A stretch of 64,000 nt of DNA, from the NCBI GenBank assembly GCA_031378805.1, contig JANNEO010000114.1, positions 20,215-84,214 of the forward strand, in the 5' to 3' direction. The stretch comes from JADCCX01 sp031378805. Lineage in GTDB: Bacteria > Pseudomonadota > Alphaproteobacteria > Rhizobiales > Beijerinckiaceae. Position numbers and translations under genes: made by a program. A model generated the notes under the pieces. It ran no database searches. It was not told where the DNA came from and was given only the letters and a program-made list of their open reading frames with translations. This document shows positions 1 through 8,293 of the stretch, piece by piece. Position 1 is the stretch's first letter. Each line of letters opens with the position of its first letter.

Positions 1-296
1 AGCATTCCGATGGCCTTGCCACCGTCGTAAGCCCCGAAACTGAGCACCTTGGCATCGGCGAGGTAGGCCTCCATCTCGGCCTTGCCCTTCATCAGCAGGC
101 CGCTCCACAACCATGGCTCGCCAATCTCGCGGTAGAGCTTGCGGTGAAGCGTCGCATCCGCCTGACCGAGCTGTCGCAGGGAATAGCCTTCGGGGGTCGG
201 TTCGACATGTCGTGACAGATCGGTCAGTTCCATCCAGGTCACGGCATTCGCCATTTTGCCCGGCGGCAACTGGTAATACCCATTCGGCAATTGCAT
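1..296 (-). CDS. GNAT family N-acetyltransferase, 3' end missing (window edge)
   Basis: The minus-strand frame opens with an ATG at 294-296 and runs off the left edge with no stop, so only the first 98 residues are visible. The start reads MQLPNGYYQLPPGKMAN, followed by a region with EPTPEGYSLRQL and a tryptophan-rich stretch ending in FGAYDGGKAIGM. This is the usual beta1-alpha1-alpha2-beta2 opening of acetyltransferases of the GNAT type, which move an acetyl group from acetyl-CoA to an amine. The acetyl-CoA loop lies beyond the window, so the family call rests on the N-terminus only. The gene begins 10 bp after the mrp stop on the same strand and is probably co-transcribed with it. The substrate is unknown. 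Confidence 0.7.
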   Translation of the reverse strand, partial: MQLPNGYYQLPPGKMANAVTWMELTDLSRHVEPTPEGYSLRQLGQADATLHRKLYREIGEPWLWSGLLMKGKAEMEAYLADAKVLSFGAYDGGKAIGM

Positions 297-306
297 GATC
301 GCGCCC

Positions 307-1419
307 CTATTCGATGACAATGCGCGGCGGTGCGCGCCGCACCGTGCCTGCCTCCAGCCGTTGCCAGAGGCTGGCCGCGATGGCGCGATAGACCTTGGAG
401 TGGCCGCTATCGGGTGCGGTGACAACCACCGGAGTGCCGCCATCGGCATTCTCGCGGATGTCCATGTGCAGGGGAATCTCGCCCAGGAATGGCACGCCGA
501 TGCGGGTTGCCTCGTCGCGTGCGCCGCCATGACCGAAGATGTTGGAGCGGGTTCCGCAGTCCGGACAGAGAAAATAGCTCATGTTCTCGATGATGCCGAG
601 GATCGGCACATTGACCTTCTGGAACATGGCGACACCACGCCGCGCATCGATCAGCGCCAGATCCTGCGGCGTCGAGACGATGACCGCACCGGCCAGTGGC
701 ACGGACTGGCTCATGGTCAGCTGCGCGTCGCCCGTGCCAGGCGGCATGTCGACCACGAGCACGTCAAGATCACCCCAGTCCACCTCCCGCAGCATCTGGT
801 TCAGCGCGGAAATCACCATCGGGCCACGCCAGATCATGGCGGTGTCCTCTTCCACCAGGAAGCCGATGGACATCACCTTGCAGCCATGGCCCTCCATCGG
901 CATCAATGTGCGGCCCGTCTTGATCCTGGGCCGTCCCCGGATACCGAAGAGCCGGGGCATGGAGGGGCCGTAGATATCGGCATCCAGCACACCGACACGC
1001 AGGCCCGCCGCCACAAATCCCAGCGCCAGGTTGCAGGCGGTCGTCGACTTGCCAACGCCACCCTTGCCGGACGCCACAGCGATAATATGCCTGACACCGG
1101 GCGGACCCGACAGGGTGGTGGCCGCCTGCGCACGGGGGCCTGGCTGGGGTGCAGCAGGCTGAGCGCTGGACTTGGGCTTCTCCGCCGTGAGCGTCACCAT
1201 GGCCCCAGCAGCGCCGGGCAACGCCTTGACGATGTCTTCGGCCTGCTTGCGCAGGGACTCGGCCGTCTGGGCGCGGTCGGGATTGACGGCAATGGAGAAA
1301 TAGACCTTGCCCTGGTGGATGACGATTTCTGACAGGGCCCCGCTGGTGGGAAGCGGAGCGGACCCATCCGGCCCGCGCAATTCCGCCAAGGCGGCGATGA
1401 CAGTCTCACGCGAGATCAT
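307..1419 (-). CDS. apbC: Mrp/ApbC/NBP35-type iron-sulfur cluster carrier ATPase
   Basis: This 370-residue protein is a cytosolic P-loop ATPase that carries and delivers Fe-S clusters to apo-proteins. Residues 1-80 match the DUF59/MIP18 domain often fused to alphaproteobacterial Mrp. An Ala/Pro-rich linker follows, then the deviant Walker A motif GKGGVGKST at 118-126, a DADIYGPS segment near 146-153 and the DMPPGTGD motif near 224-231. The CPDC pair at 285-288 matches the conserved CxxC that binds the bridging cluster in the dimer. Length and domain order are normal for the family. The ATG at 1417-1419 has AAAGGA about six bases upstream. It sits just upstream of the truncated GNAT gene. Confidence 0.95.
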   Translation of the reverse strand: MISRETVIAALAELRGPDGSAPLPTSGALSEIVIHQGKVYFSIAVNPDRAQTAESLRKQAEDIVKALPGAAGAMVTLTAEKPKSSAQPAAPQPGPRAQAATTLSGPPGVRHIIAVASGKGGVGKSTTACNLALGFVAAGLRVGVLDADIYGPSMPRLFGIRGRPRIKTGRTLMPMEGHGCKVMSIGFLVEEDTAMIWRGPMVISALNQMLREVDWGDLDVLVVDMPPGTGDAQLTMSQSVPLAGAVIVSTPQDLALIDARRGVAMFQKVNVPILGIIENMSYFLCPDCGTRSNIFGHGGARDEATRIGVPFLGEIPLHMDIRENADGGTPVVVTAPDSGHSKVYRAIAASLWQRLEAGTVRRAPPRIVIE

Positions 1420-1466
1420 TGTGGTCCTTTGCCGGTGCCCTGGGATCGTGACGACAATCCCATAGA

Positions 1467-1480
1467 GGCTGGCACCAGCC
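1467..1480 (-). terminator. Short GC hairpin after the moeA-like gene
   Basis: A perfect 6-bp inverted repeat, GGCTGG-CA-CCAGCC, lies 9 bp past the stop of the molybdopterin-binding gene on the minus strand and before mrp. The loop is only two bases and no T-tract follows, so it is a weak candidate terminator. Its position in the only gap between the two genes is the main reason to list it. Confidence 0.25.
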
Positions 1481-1488
1481 GGTCAATC

Positions 1489-2616
1489 TCAGATCGCTGA
1501 ACCCAGGTTCAGGTATTGCACGGTTTCCCCCTTGCGGCGAAAACGGGAACCCTCCGGCACGAAAATTGCCGCCTGGGCCTGCGCGAGTTCTGCCGGGCCG
1601 ATCAGACCCGTGACGATCGGCATCAGGCGCCCTCCTTCAAACCGGCAAAACACAAGACTGCCTTGCGCAGCGGTGCCCGGCAGGCCTTCCGCAAGCTTGC
1701 CCTTCTTGAAGTAATTGCCAAGTGGCGGACGTCCGAAGACCCTGCGGGCGAAAGGCGACGAAAACAGGATGTTCACGGCCACCATATCCACCAAACGGCC
1801 TGGGGACGCAAAAACCGGGCGCCCGCCCACAAAGCCAAAGCCGAAGCTGGCTCCGGGGTTCACGCGAACGCCGTGAAAGACCACCTCGCCAATCTCAGCC
1901 ATGGTCAGCAACGTTGAATCGCCGGGGCCAACGCCAGTTCCACCGATCGTGCAGATCGCATCCGCCGAACTCTCGAGCAGGGCGCGGGCAAAATCTGATC
2001 GCTCTCCTGCCGTGAACTGGATGGCTCCGATCTCCGAACCCGACGTGCGGATTGCGGTTGCCACCATCCGCACGAGCTGATCGTTTGGCCGTTCCTCGCC
2101 AGCCGAATTGAAGATGATATCGATGACAGGCCGTCGGATCATCACGTCGAGAACGCCGCACACCGCGGCGGACAACGCTGCGGCAAGGGTCAAGCGCTGA
2201 CCTTCCTCGACAAGAACCGCACCATCCATCACACGGGAGTGTGGCTCCTTGACACCGTCGCCAAGGGCAATAGCCTTGCGGATATAACTGCCTTTTGCGC
2301 GTTGCGAAATCGCATCAATCGGTGCCACTGCATCATAGCCTTCAGGCAGCGGTCGGCAACTGTCGACAAGCGACGGATCAGTGAGGAGCAGCCGTGGTTT
2401 CCGGGTGGACGCACCGACTGTCTCGCTGGACACGACAGCCCAGCCATCCTTGCCGGAAAGCGCGTTTGCCGGCAGCGATCGCCTGACAACAACGTTCTCT
2501 GCCAGTCGCTGCCCGATGGCTTCGTAGAGCGCCACCCGCTTTGGTTTGACTGCAGCACATCGCTCAAAAGCCGCTATGGCCTCCGCTACGCTGATGTCCG
2601 TTTTCAATGTCTGCAT
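1489..2616 (-). CDS. MoeA-like molybdopterin-binding protein (divergent)
   Basis: The 375-residue product resembles MoeA molybdopterin molybdotransferase, which inserts molybdate into adenylated molybdopterin. Visible hallmarks are the KDGWAV segment near 56-61 (MoeA usually has a DG(Y/F)A motif here), the MoCF-type glycine loop GGTGVGPGD at 225-233, and a C-terminal beta domain. The MoCF loop looks more like that of MogA/MoaB than the usual MoeA GGVSVG. The usual PGNP loop also appears changed, to a SPGRLVD segment. It may therefore be a MoeA-like paralogue or molybdopterin-binding protein rather than the main MoeA. The ATG at 2614-2616 is preceded by GGAGGGG five bases away. CoxG lies upstream on the same strand, which fits a link to molybdenum hydroxylases. 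Confidence 0.75.
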   Translation of the reverse strand: MQTLKTDISVAEAIAAFERCAAVKPKRVALYEAIGQRLAENVVVRRSLPANALSGKDGWAVVSSETVGASTRKPRLLLTDPSLVDSCRPLPEGYDAVAPIDAISQRAKGSYIRKAIALGDGVKEPHSRVMDGAVLVEEGQRLTLAAALSAAVCGVLDVMIRRPVIDIIFNSAGEERPNDQLVRMVATAIRTSGSEIGAIQFTAGERSDFARALLESSADAICTIGGTGVGPGDSTLLTMAEIGEVVFHGVRVNPGASFGFGFVGGRPVFASPGRLVDMVAVNILFSSPFARRVFGRPPLGNYFKKGKLAEGLPGTAAQGSLVFCRFEGGRLMPIVTGLIGPAELAQAQAAIFVPEGSRFRRKGETVQYLNLGSAI

Positions 2617-2725
2617 GGCGCCCCTCCAGCGAGGCGGCTAAGACCATCTTTAAGATGTATTATATATGAACGGTATGTGCAGGGTATCTTAATCAGCACC
2701 GTTATTGGCGACGGCAAGACAGCCC

Positions 2726-3202
2726 TCAAACCGGGTCTGTCCCTGTGACTTGTTTTGTTCCAGACACTTGTTCTACGAAGCTCGTGAAGAACTGGTCCGC
2801 CATGCGCTTGGCGACGCCATCGACCAGGCGCGCACCGAGTTGCGCGATCTTGCCGCCGACCTGGGCCTCGACCGCATAGGTCATGCGCGTTCCCCCTTCG
2901 ATCGCAACGAGGTCCACCTTTGCCGCTCCCTTGGCAAAACCGGCGATACCGCCCTGTCCTTCGCCGGAAATGGTGTAGCCATGTGGCGGATTGATGTCGG
3001 ACAGTTCGACCCGGCCCTTGAAGCGAGCAGAAACCGGGCCGATCTTGATCTTGGCTACCGCCTGCAACTCATGGTCGGAAAGCTTCTCGAGGCTTTCGCA
3101 ACCGGGAATGCAAGCCTTCAACACCTCGGGATCATTGAGCTTTTCCCAGACCAGCTGTTGTGGCGCAGAAAGATCGACCTCACCCGTCATCGTCAGCGCC
3201 AT
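2726..3202 (-). CDS. coxG: CoxG family protein (SRPBCC fold)
   Basis: A 158-residue protein that begins MALTMTGEVDLSAP and continues with VWEKLNDPEVLKACIPGCE, the signature of the CoxG / carbon monoxide dehydrogenase subunit G family. These START-like proteins recruit or help mature molybdenum hydroxylases at the membrane in characterised systems. The start at 3200-3202 was chosen over an upstream in-frame codon (3223) because GAGGAG lies seven bases before it. The moeA-like gene lies 109 bp downstream on the same strand, consistent with a molybdoenzyme role. No CO dehydrogenase subunits are in the window, so the client enzyme is unknown. Confidence 0.88.
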   Translation of the reverse strand: MALTMTGEVDLSAPQQLVWEKLNDPEVLKACIPGCESLEKLSDHELQAVAKIKIGPVSARFKGRVELSDINPPHGYTISGEGQGGIAGFAKGAAKVDLVAIEGGTRMTYAVEAQVGGKIAQLGARLVDGVAKRMADQFFTSFVEQVSGTKQVTGTDPV

Positions 3203-3233
3203 GGCCTGTCTCCTCAATCTCAACAGACCCTAG

Positions 3234-4013
3234 TCAAACACTGGAAATCTGGCCGCCGTCAACCCGCAGGACCGAGCCTGTGGTGAAGGCGGCTTCGGTG
3301 CTCGCCAGGAACAGTGCGGCGGCGGCAAATTCCTGCGGCGTGCCATAGCGACCAGCGGGGATGCGGCCCATGGCCTCGGCCCGCACCTGATCCTGCGTCT
3401 TGCCCATGCGGCTGGCCGCGCCCTTGTCGATCTGGTCGACGCGGTCGGTCTGGATGCGGCCCGGCGCGATGGCGTTGACCGTGACGCCATGCTTTGCCAC
3501 CTCGTTGGCGACGCTCTTGCCCCAGCCGATGATGGCGGGGCGGATGGCGTTCGACATGCCGAGGTTGGGAATCGGCTGAATGACACCGGACGAGACGACC
3601 GAGAGCACACGCCCGAACTTGCGCTCGATCATGCCCGGAAGCGTCCGATCCGCCATGCGCACGAGGCCCACAAACATCGTGTTCCAGTGCTGCTGCCACA
3701 GCTCGGACGAGACACCCATGGCCGAACCGGGCGGAGGACCGCCGCTGTTGAGCACCAGGATATCGATGCCGCCGCCCAAGGCCAGTTCCACACCGGCATG
3801 GACAGCATCGACCTGGCCGAGATCGCCCGTGTCGAGTGCGAAACCGACGCTTCCGCCCCCAAGGCTGGCCGCCGCATCGCCCGCATCCTCCGGCTTGCGC
3901 CCGGTGATGGCGACGGACGCACCCGCATCGACAAATGCCTTGGCGATGCCATAGCCGATGCCGCGCGTACCACCCATCACCATGGCCCGACGGCCATCCA
4001 ATCGAAATGTCAT
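3234..4013 (-). CDS. Atypical SDR family oxidoreductase lacking the catalytic Tyr-Lys
   Basis: The 259-residue protein has a Rossmann fold with the cofactor motif GGTRGIG at 14-20 and the NSGG motif near 89-92. Ser141/Ser142 stand in the usual serine position, but the expected YxxxK is replaced by SNAIR at 154-158, so both Tyr and Lys are missing. The downstream helix keeps a lysine at 166 and the usual VNAIAPG motif. This pattern is known in a beta-ketoacyl-reductase-like SDR subgroup. The ATG at 4011-4013 was preferred to an upstream TTG (4058), since homologues begin near MTFRLDGRRA. Substrate unknown. It ends 31 bp before coxG on the same strand. Confidence 0.85.
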   Translation of the reverse strand: MTFRLDGRRAMVMGGTRGIGYGIAKAFVDAGASVAITGRKPEDAGDAAASLGGGSVGFALDTGDLGQVDAVHAGVELALGGGIDILVLNSGGPPPGSAMGVSSELWQQHWNTMFVGLVRMADRTLPGMIERKFGRVLSVVSSGVIQPIPNLGMSNAIRPAIIGWGKSVANEVAKHGVTVNAIAPGRIQTDRVDQIDKGAASRMGKTQDQVRAEAMGRIPAGRYGTPQEFAAAALFLASTEAAFTTGSVLRVDGGQISSV

Positions 4014-4110
4014 CCTGCGATACTCCCGTTGTTCCGGACCTGACCGGAGGCTTTTCAAACCCGGGGATTCATTGACACAGCGCGTCGCAAAGGGCTAGCC
4101 GGAAGCCCTC

Positions 4111-5277
4111 ATGACCCGCAATGGCATCTACCTCTACGGCTATTATGGCCAGGGCAACCTGGGCGACGATCTGCTGATGATGTCAGCGCTTCGGATGATC
4201 CGTGCGGTCAGGCCCGACGCGCCTGTTTTCGTACATTGCCATCACGCGGCATGGTTGCCTGCGTTGGGTGACACAGGCGTGGTACCAATCGAGACGAGCG
4301 CGGTTCTTGCCGATCAGACTGTGCTGAAACCGCTGCGTCTCGGCCGTTATATCGGCCTTCTCGCCCACACCTTCCGCTCGTGCGCAACACTGGTTTTTGG
4401 CGGCGGGACGGTCCTCCAGGAAAGCCGCTCGCCCCTGTCGATCCTGCTGATCGCCGCCATGGTTACGGTGGCGCGAATCCGCGGACTCGATATTGTCTTG
4501 ATCGGTGCCGGTCTTGGCGAATTCAGGACGTCTTGGGGCCGGTGGGCAGCTCGCCATGTGCTGCGGCGGGTACAGGCCGCCGCCTTCCGCGATGCGGAGT
4601 CGCTTGAGCGTGCGCGGCTGCTGGTTCCGGATTGTCCGGCGGTGCTGACCAGTGATCTGGTCTATGCACTCGACGGTCCTCACAGGTCCGATCCCATATC
4701 CCCAAGCAACACCATCGCCTTGTCGATCCAACCCTCGGTGACGGAGCGCGGCGATGACCAGGGCGAGCGTATCAAAGCCATGCTGCGTGATGTCGTCCAG
4801 GAATTACTCCGCGAGAACCGCCGTGTCCGACTGCTGGTGTTCGAGAGCAAGGGGGCTGACGACCGTGGAATCGATGATGCAAGGGCTTGGCGTGCCCTCC
4901 TGGGCGACATGCTGAACCGCCCGGAATCCCCTGTGACGCTGACGAAGATGCCAGGAGGTGCTTTGGATGCAGACACCATCTGCCAACAGCTTTTCGAGGG
5001 CACTTGCGTCCATGTCGGTATGCGGTTTCACGGGCATGTACTCGCCTCGCAAGCGGGCGTGCCCTTCGTCGGCCTTTCGCATGACACCAAGATTGCGGAA
5101 ATCTGCCGAATGTTTTCCATGCCCTGTCTGGCGCTGGACCAGTGCAGCCCAGCCGATGTGCTGAACGCAATCATGACGGCTGAGAACCGGGCCGTGTCTG
5201 CCCAGACAACTGATGCATTGCGCAGTCTTAGCCTCACGAACCAGGACGTGCTCGCGTCCGTGCTCGTGAAAGGCTGA
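4111..5277 (+). CDS. Polysaccharide pyruvyl transferase family protein
   Basis: The 388-residue product begins with a GYYGQGNLGDDLL segment and carries a central FGGGTVLQE motif and a late MRFHGHVLA segment. These are the marks of the polysaccharide pyruvyl transferase family (CsaB/WcaK-like), which adds ketal-linked pyruvate from phosphoenolpyruvate to surface sugars. Length is normal. It is the first of three plus-strand genes ending at 7750 (2-epimerase and glycosyltransferase follow), so the three together probably build or decorate an extracellular or cell-wall polysaccharide. It is divergent from the SDR gene, with 97 bp between start codons. The acceptor sugar cannot be told from the sequence. 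Confidence 0.88.
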   Translation: MTRNGIYLYGYYGQGNLGDDLLMMSALRMIRAVRPDAPVFVHCHHAAWLPALGDTGVVPIETSAVLADQTVLKPLRLGRYIGLLAHTFRSCATLVFGGGTVLQESRSPLSILLIAAMVTVARIRGLDIVLIGAGLGEFRTSWGRWAARHVLRRVQAAAFRDAESLERARLLVPDCPAVLTSDLVYALDGPHRSDPISPSNTIALSIQPSVTERGDDQGERIKAMLRDVVQELLRENRRVRLLVFESKGADDRGIDDARAWRALLGDMLNRPESPVTLTKMPGGALDADTICQQLFEGTCVHVGMRFHGHVLASQAGVPFVGLSHDTKIAEICRMFSMPCLALDQCSPADVLNAIMTAENRAVSAQTTDALRSLSLTNQDVLASVLVKG

Positions 5278-5377
5278 AGGCCATGGCATTCTGTGTTATC
5301 CCTCCAAGACAGGGGATGATATGTGCGCCGTCAGAAGCGGGCCTCCCGCGCAAGGTGAGAAGCGGTGCGGTCGACCC

Positions 5378-6517
5378 ATGCTGAAAATCGGTATCCTGAT
5401 TGGCACGCGGCCAGAAGCCATCAAGCTTGCACCGGTGGCGCTGGCTGCAATGGAGCATCCCGACATCGACGCGCGAATCATCGCCACGGGCCAACATGCC
5501 GACATGTGCGCCAGCATTTTCTCGCTTTTCGGCTTGGCGCCGCGCTACGCGCTGGACATCATGAAGCCCGGCCAGACGCTGACCGATATCTCGGTGGCCG
5601 TGCTGGCAAAGCTCCAATCGCTGTTTTCGGAATGGAAGCCGGACTGGTTGATCGTCCAGGGTGATACATCCTCGGCCTTCACGGGAGGACTGGCTGCCTT
5701 CTATGCCGGGGTGAAGGTGGCGCATGTGGAGGCTGGGCTGCGCAGCGGTGACATACTCGCGCCCTGGCCCGAGGAAATGAACCGCCTGCTGTTGTCGCGG
5801 GTCGCATCCCTGCATTTTGCGCCGACGCCGTCCAATGCCGAAACGCTCCGCCGCGAACAGGTCAGGCCCGGCGATATCGTGGTTACCGGCAACACCGGTA
5901 TCGACGCGCTGCACCGGCTGAGGCACATGCTGCAATCCCAGAGCGACGTCCGCACCCGCGCGGAGGCCGCCATGCTGGCCGCTGGCCTTTCCCCGCCGCA
6001 ACGGCCCTATGTGCTGGTGACAGCCCATCGGCGTGAAAGTTTCGGCGCGGGGCTTGATGCCATCATGGGCAGCATCGCCCGCCTCGCCCGGCAGTTTCCC
6101 GGGCATGACTTCATCTATCCCGTGCATCCCAACCCCGCCGTGAAGGCCAGCGTGGATGCCCATCTGCGGCAAGCTGCAAGCAATGTCGTGCTGGTGCCGC
6201 CGCTCGACTATCTGCCCTTCGTTGCCTTGATGCTTGGGGCGGAACTGCTGCTGACCGATTCGGGTGGCATCCAGGAGGAAGGCCCATCGCTGGGCAAGCG
6301 GGTGATCGTCATGCGCTCCGTGACGGAGCGGCAGGAGGGACTGGCCACCCCGCTTGTTCGCCTCTCCGGCGTCGATCCCGCACTGATCGAACGCTTTGTC
6401 GGCGAGGCACTCGATGAACGCTGGCCCAAGGATCTGGCAGCCTCAGACATCTACGGCGATGGCAAGGCTGCCCAGAGGATCATCGCGGCCATTGCCGATC
6501 GAGGCAGCAAGCCCTGA
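5378..6517 (+). CDS. wecB: Non-hydrolysing UDP-N-acetylglucosamine 2-epimerase
   Basis: WecB/MnaA converts UDP-GlcNAc to UDP-ManNAc for surface polysaccharides. The 379-residue frame from the ATG at 5378 starts MLKIGILIGTRPEAIK, which holds the substrate-binding Arg and Lys of the family. It continues with VQGDTSS, HVEAGLRSG, PEEMNR and a TAHRRES motif, all matching catalytic or binding loops. An earlier in-frame ATG at 5321 adds 19 unrelated residues and was rejected. The gene stops three bases before the next glycosyltransferase start, indicating one operon with the upstream pyruvyl transferase. Confidence 0.93.
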   Translation: MLKIGILIGTRPEAIKLAPVALAAMEHPDIDARIIATGQHADMCASIFSLFGLAPRYALDIMKPGQTLTDISVAVLAKLQSLFSEWKPDWLIVQGDTSSAFTGGLAAFYAGVKVAHVEAGLRSGDILAPWPEEMNRLLLSRVASLHFAPTPSNAETLRREQVRPGDIVVTGNTGIDALHRLRHMLQSQSDVRTRAEAAMLAAGLSPPQRPYVLVTAHRRESFGAGLDAIMGSIARLARQFPGHDFIYPVHPNPAVKASVDAHLRQAASNVVLVPPLDYLPFVALMLGAELLLTDSGGIQEEGPSLGKRVIVMRSVTERQEGLATPLVRLSGVDPALIERFVGEALDERWPKDLAASDIYGDGKAAQRIIAAIADRGSKP

Positions 6518-6520
6518 GCC

Positions 6521-7750
6521 ATGAACGTTCTCACGATTTGTCACGATATCGCGCCGCTTGAATCGCCACAGGCCATTCAGATCGGACGGCACCTCGCCCA
6601 TCTCGAGGATTGCGGCATCCTGCTGGTGAGTGGCGGCGCTGGCGCGGGTTCAGCTGTCGGCATCGGCGGGTTGCAGCATCACCTGCGCGTCAGGGATCCA
6701 ACGCTGATGCCCCACCTGGCACAGCGGATCGGACGGTTGGTCCTGCCGGTCTATGCCAAGACTCCCGATGGTCTGGGGCGCTGGCGGGCCGCCGTGCTCG
6801 GGCAGATCGATGGTTGGTTGGCAGGCCTCCCTGTCAAGCCAGACGTGATCGCAAGCTTTGGCGAACCGATGAGCGATCACCTGATTGCGCTTGAGGTCAA
6901 GCGGCGCACAGGTCTTCCCTGGCTGGCGCATTTCAGCGACCCTTGGTCGGACAATCCGTTCCGGCGTGGCGGCCCGTTGACGCGTCTTCTCAACACGCGG
7001 CTTGAACGGCACGTCATTGCCGCCGCCGATGTCGTTGTCTTCACGTCACAGGAAACCGCAGAACGCGTCGGACGCCGCTACGATTCGCAAGGGCGCGCCA
7101 AGTTCCGCGTCGTTGGACATGGGTTCGATGCAAGGCTGTTCCCGGCTCCCGGCAAGCGGGAGGGCAAGCTGCTGGTGCGCCATATCGGCAGCTTCTACGG
7201 CAACCGCACGCCTTTTCCGCTGATCAGCGCCTTGCAGCGGCTGGCGCTGTTGCGCCCCGATCTGGTGACCCAAATCCGGGTGGAGCTGGTGGGATCCATG
7301 CCAGAGCGCATGATCAACACACTGCAGGCGATGCCCCTGCCGGCGGGGCTCCTGGCAACCGTCGGGCCGGTTGCCTACGGCGAGTCCCTTGCGCGGATGG
7401 TACAGTCCGATCTGCTTCTCCTGATCGACGCTCCGGCGGAAACAAGCGTTTTTCTGGCGAGCAAGCTGATAGACTATATCGGCTCGGGCAGGCCCATCTT
7501 CGCCATCACGCCACGGGGAACCGCGGAGCGCGTGGTGCGCTCGCTGGGCGGAACGAGCGCTGCGCCAAATGACCCTGATGCCATTGCCGGTGAACTGGCC
7601 AAAGTGATCGACTCCTGCCTGCATCGCAGGGGCATCACGGACGGCATGAGCGCTTACGATCCGGACCTGCAGCGACAGTTTGCTGCTCCCGCCGTCGCCG
7701 CCCAACTGCGGGACTGCCTGACGCAGGCCCTGGCGCGCCGCGGCGCCTGA
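6521..7750 (+). CDS. Glycosyltransferase of the GT4/GT1 superfamily
   Basis: This 409-residue protein looks like a GT-B fold transferase. It has an N-terminal Rossmann start (MNVLTICHDIAPLESPQ), an AHFSDPWSDNP segment common in GT4-like enzymes, a VVFTSQETAERV segment in the linker region and a C-terminal domain with a stretch on SKLIDYIGSGRPIFAI, where GT4 enzymes carry the nucleotide-sugar-binding Glu. That Glu is replaced in this segment, so I call only the superfamily. The ATG lies three bases after the wecB stop, so the two are probably translated from one message. Donor and acceptor are unknown. The context points to exopolysaccharide or lipopolysaccharide. Confidence 0.8.
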   Translation: MNVLTICHDIAPLESPQAIQIGRHLAHLEDCGILLVSGGAGAGSAVGIGGLQHHLRVRDPTLMPHLAQRIGRLVLPVYAKTPDGLGRWRAAVLGQIDGWLAGLPVKPDVIASFGEPMSDHLIALEVKRRTGLPWLAHFSDPWSDNPFRRGGPLTRLLNTRLERHVIAAADVVVFTSQETAERVGRRYDSQGRAKFRVVGHGFDARLFPAPGKREGKLLVRHIGSFYGNRTPFPLISALQRLALLRPDLVTQIRVELVGSMPERMINTLQAMPLPAGLLATVGPVAYGESLARMVQSDLLLLIDAPAETSVFLASKLIDYIGSGRPIFAITPRGTAERVVRSLGGTSAAPNDPDAIAGELAKVIDSCLHRRGITDGMSAYDPDLQRQFAAPAVAAQLRDCLTQALARRGA

Positions 7751-7753
7751 GAC

Positions 7754-7774
7754 CGCCGCATATGGATGGCGGCG
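7754..7774 (+). terminator. GC-rich hairpin after the polysaccharide gene set
   Basis: CGCCGC at 7754-7759 pairs with GCGGCG at 7769-7774 across a nine-base loop, beginning three bases after the glycosyltransferase stop. There is no run of T after the stem, so it may be only a processing or pausing hairpin rather than a true intrinsic terminator. Confidence 0.3.
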
Positions 7775-7903
7775 TATTGCGATGCGCTCGACGGCATAGT
7801 TTGAGGGGCCTTCAGTTCAAGACAAAGAGGTTGTTGCCGAAGGGCTTGTCGTCACGGTGTCTGACCGCCATATCGATGAAATTGCTTTTCCCGAGACCCA
7901 ATC

Positions 7904-8287
7904 ATGACGGCAGATCGACCCGGAACGAAGTTCAGCAAGGCCGAAATCCAGGCCATGCGCCGTGCTGCCCGCGACGAATCCGGGGTGCTCGCTGAATTCT
8001 GGCAGCGCATCCGCGCCATTGGGCGCAAGGTGCCCTTCGCCGAGGACATCGTGGCGGCGGCCTATTGCGCCGGAGATCCGCTGACACCGGCCAAGGTCAA
8101 GCTTCTGATCGTGGGCGCGCTGGCCTATTTCGTCATGCCCTTCGACGCCATCCCGGATTTTCTGCCACTCGTGGGTTTCACGGACGATGCTGCCGTGATC
8201 GCCGCAACCATCGCCGCCATCCGAATGCATATGCGGGACGAACATCGGGACAAGGCGAAAGAGTTCTTGGGGTCGACAAAGGGCTGA
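7904..8287 (+). CDS. YkvA family protein (DUF1232)
   Basis: The 127-residue protein contains the DUF1232 core, here a segment with LAYFVMPFDAIPDFLP followed by GFTDDAAV near its centre. It probably has one or two membrane-associated helices. The biochemical role of the family is not established. The start at ATG 7904 gives MTADRPGTKFSKAEIQ and has no clear Shine-Dalgarno site. It stands alone: 153 bp after the polysaccharide genes, and convergent with the ECF sigma gene six bases away. Confidence 0.9.
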   Translation: MTADRPGTKFSKAEIQAMRRAARDESGVLAEFWQRIRAIGRKVPFAEDIVAAAYCAGDPLTPAKVKLLIVGALAYFVMPFDAIPDFLPLVGFTDDAAVIAATIAAIRMHMRDEHRDKAKEFLGSTKG

Positions 8288-8293
8288 GGCGCG

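Noticed and set aside
295..1332. Long plus-strand reading frame opposite mrp
   Set aside because: It is the shadow of the mrp gene, with low-complexity His/Arg-rich translation and no family resemblance.
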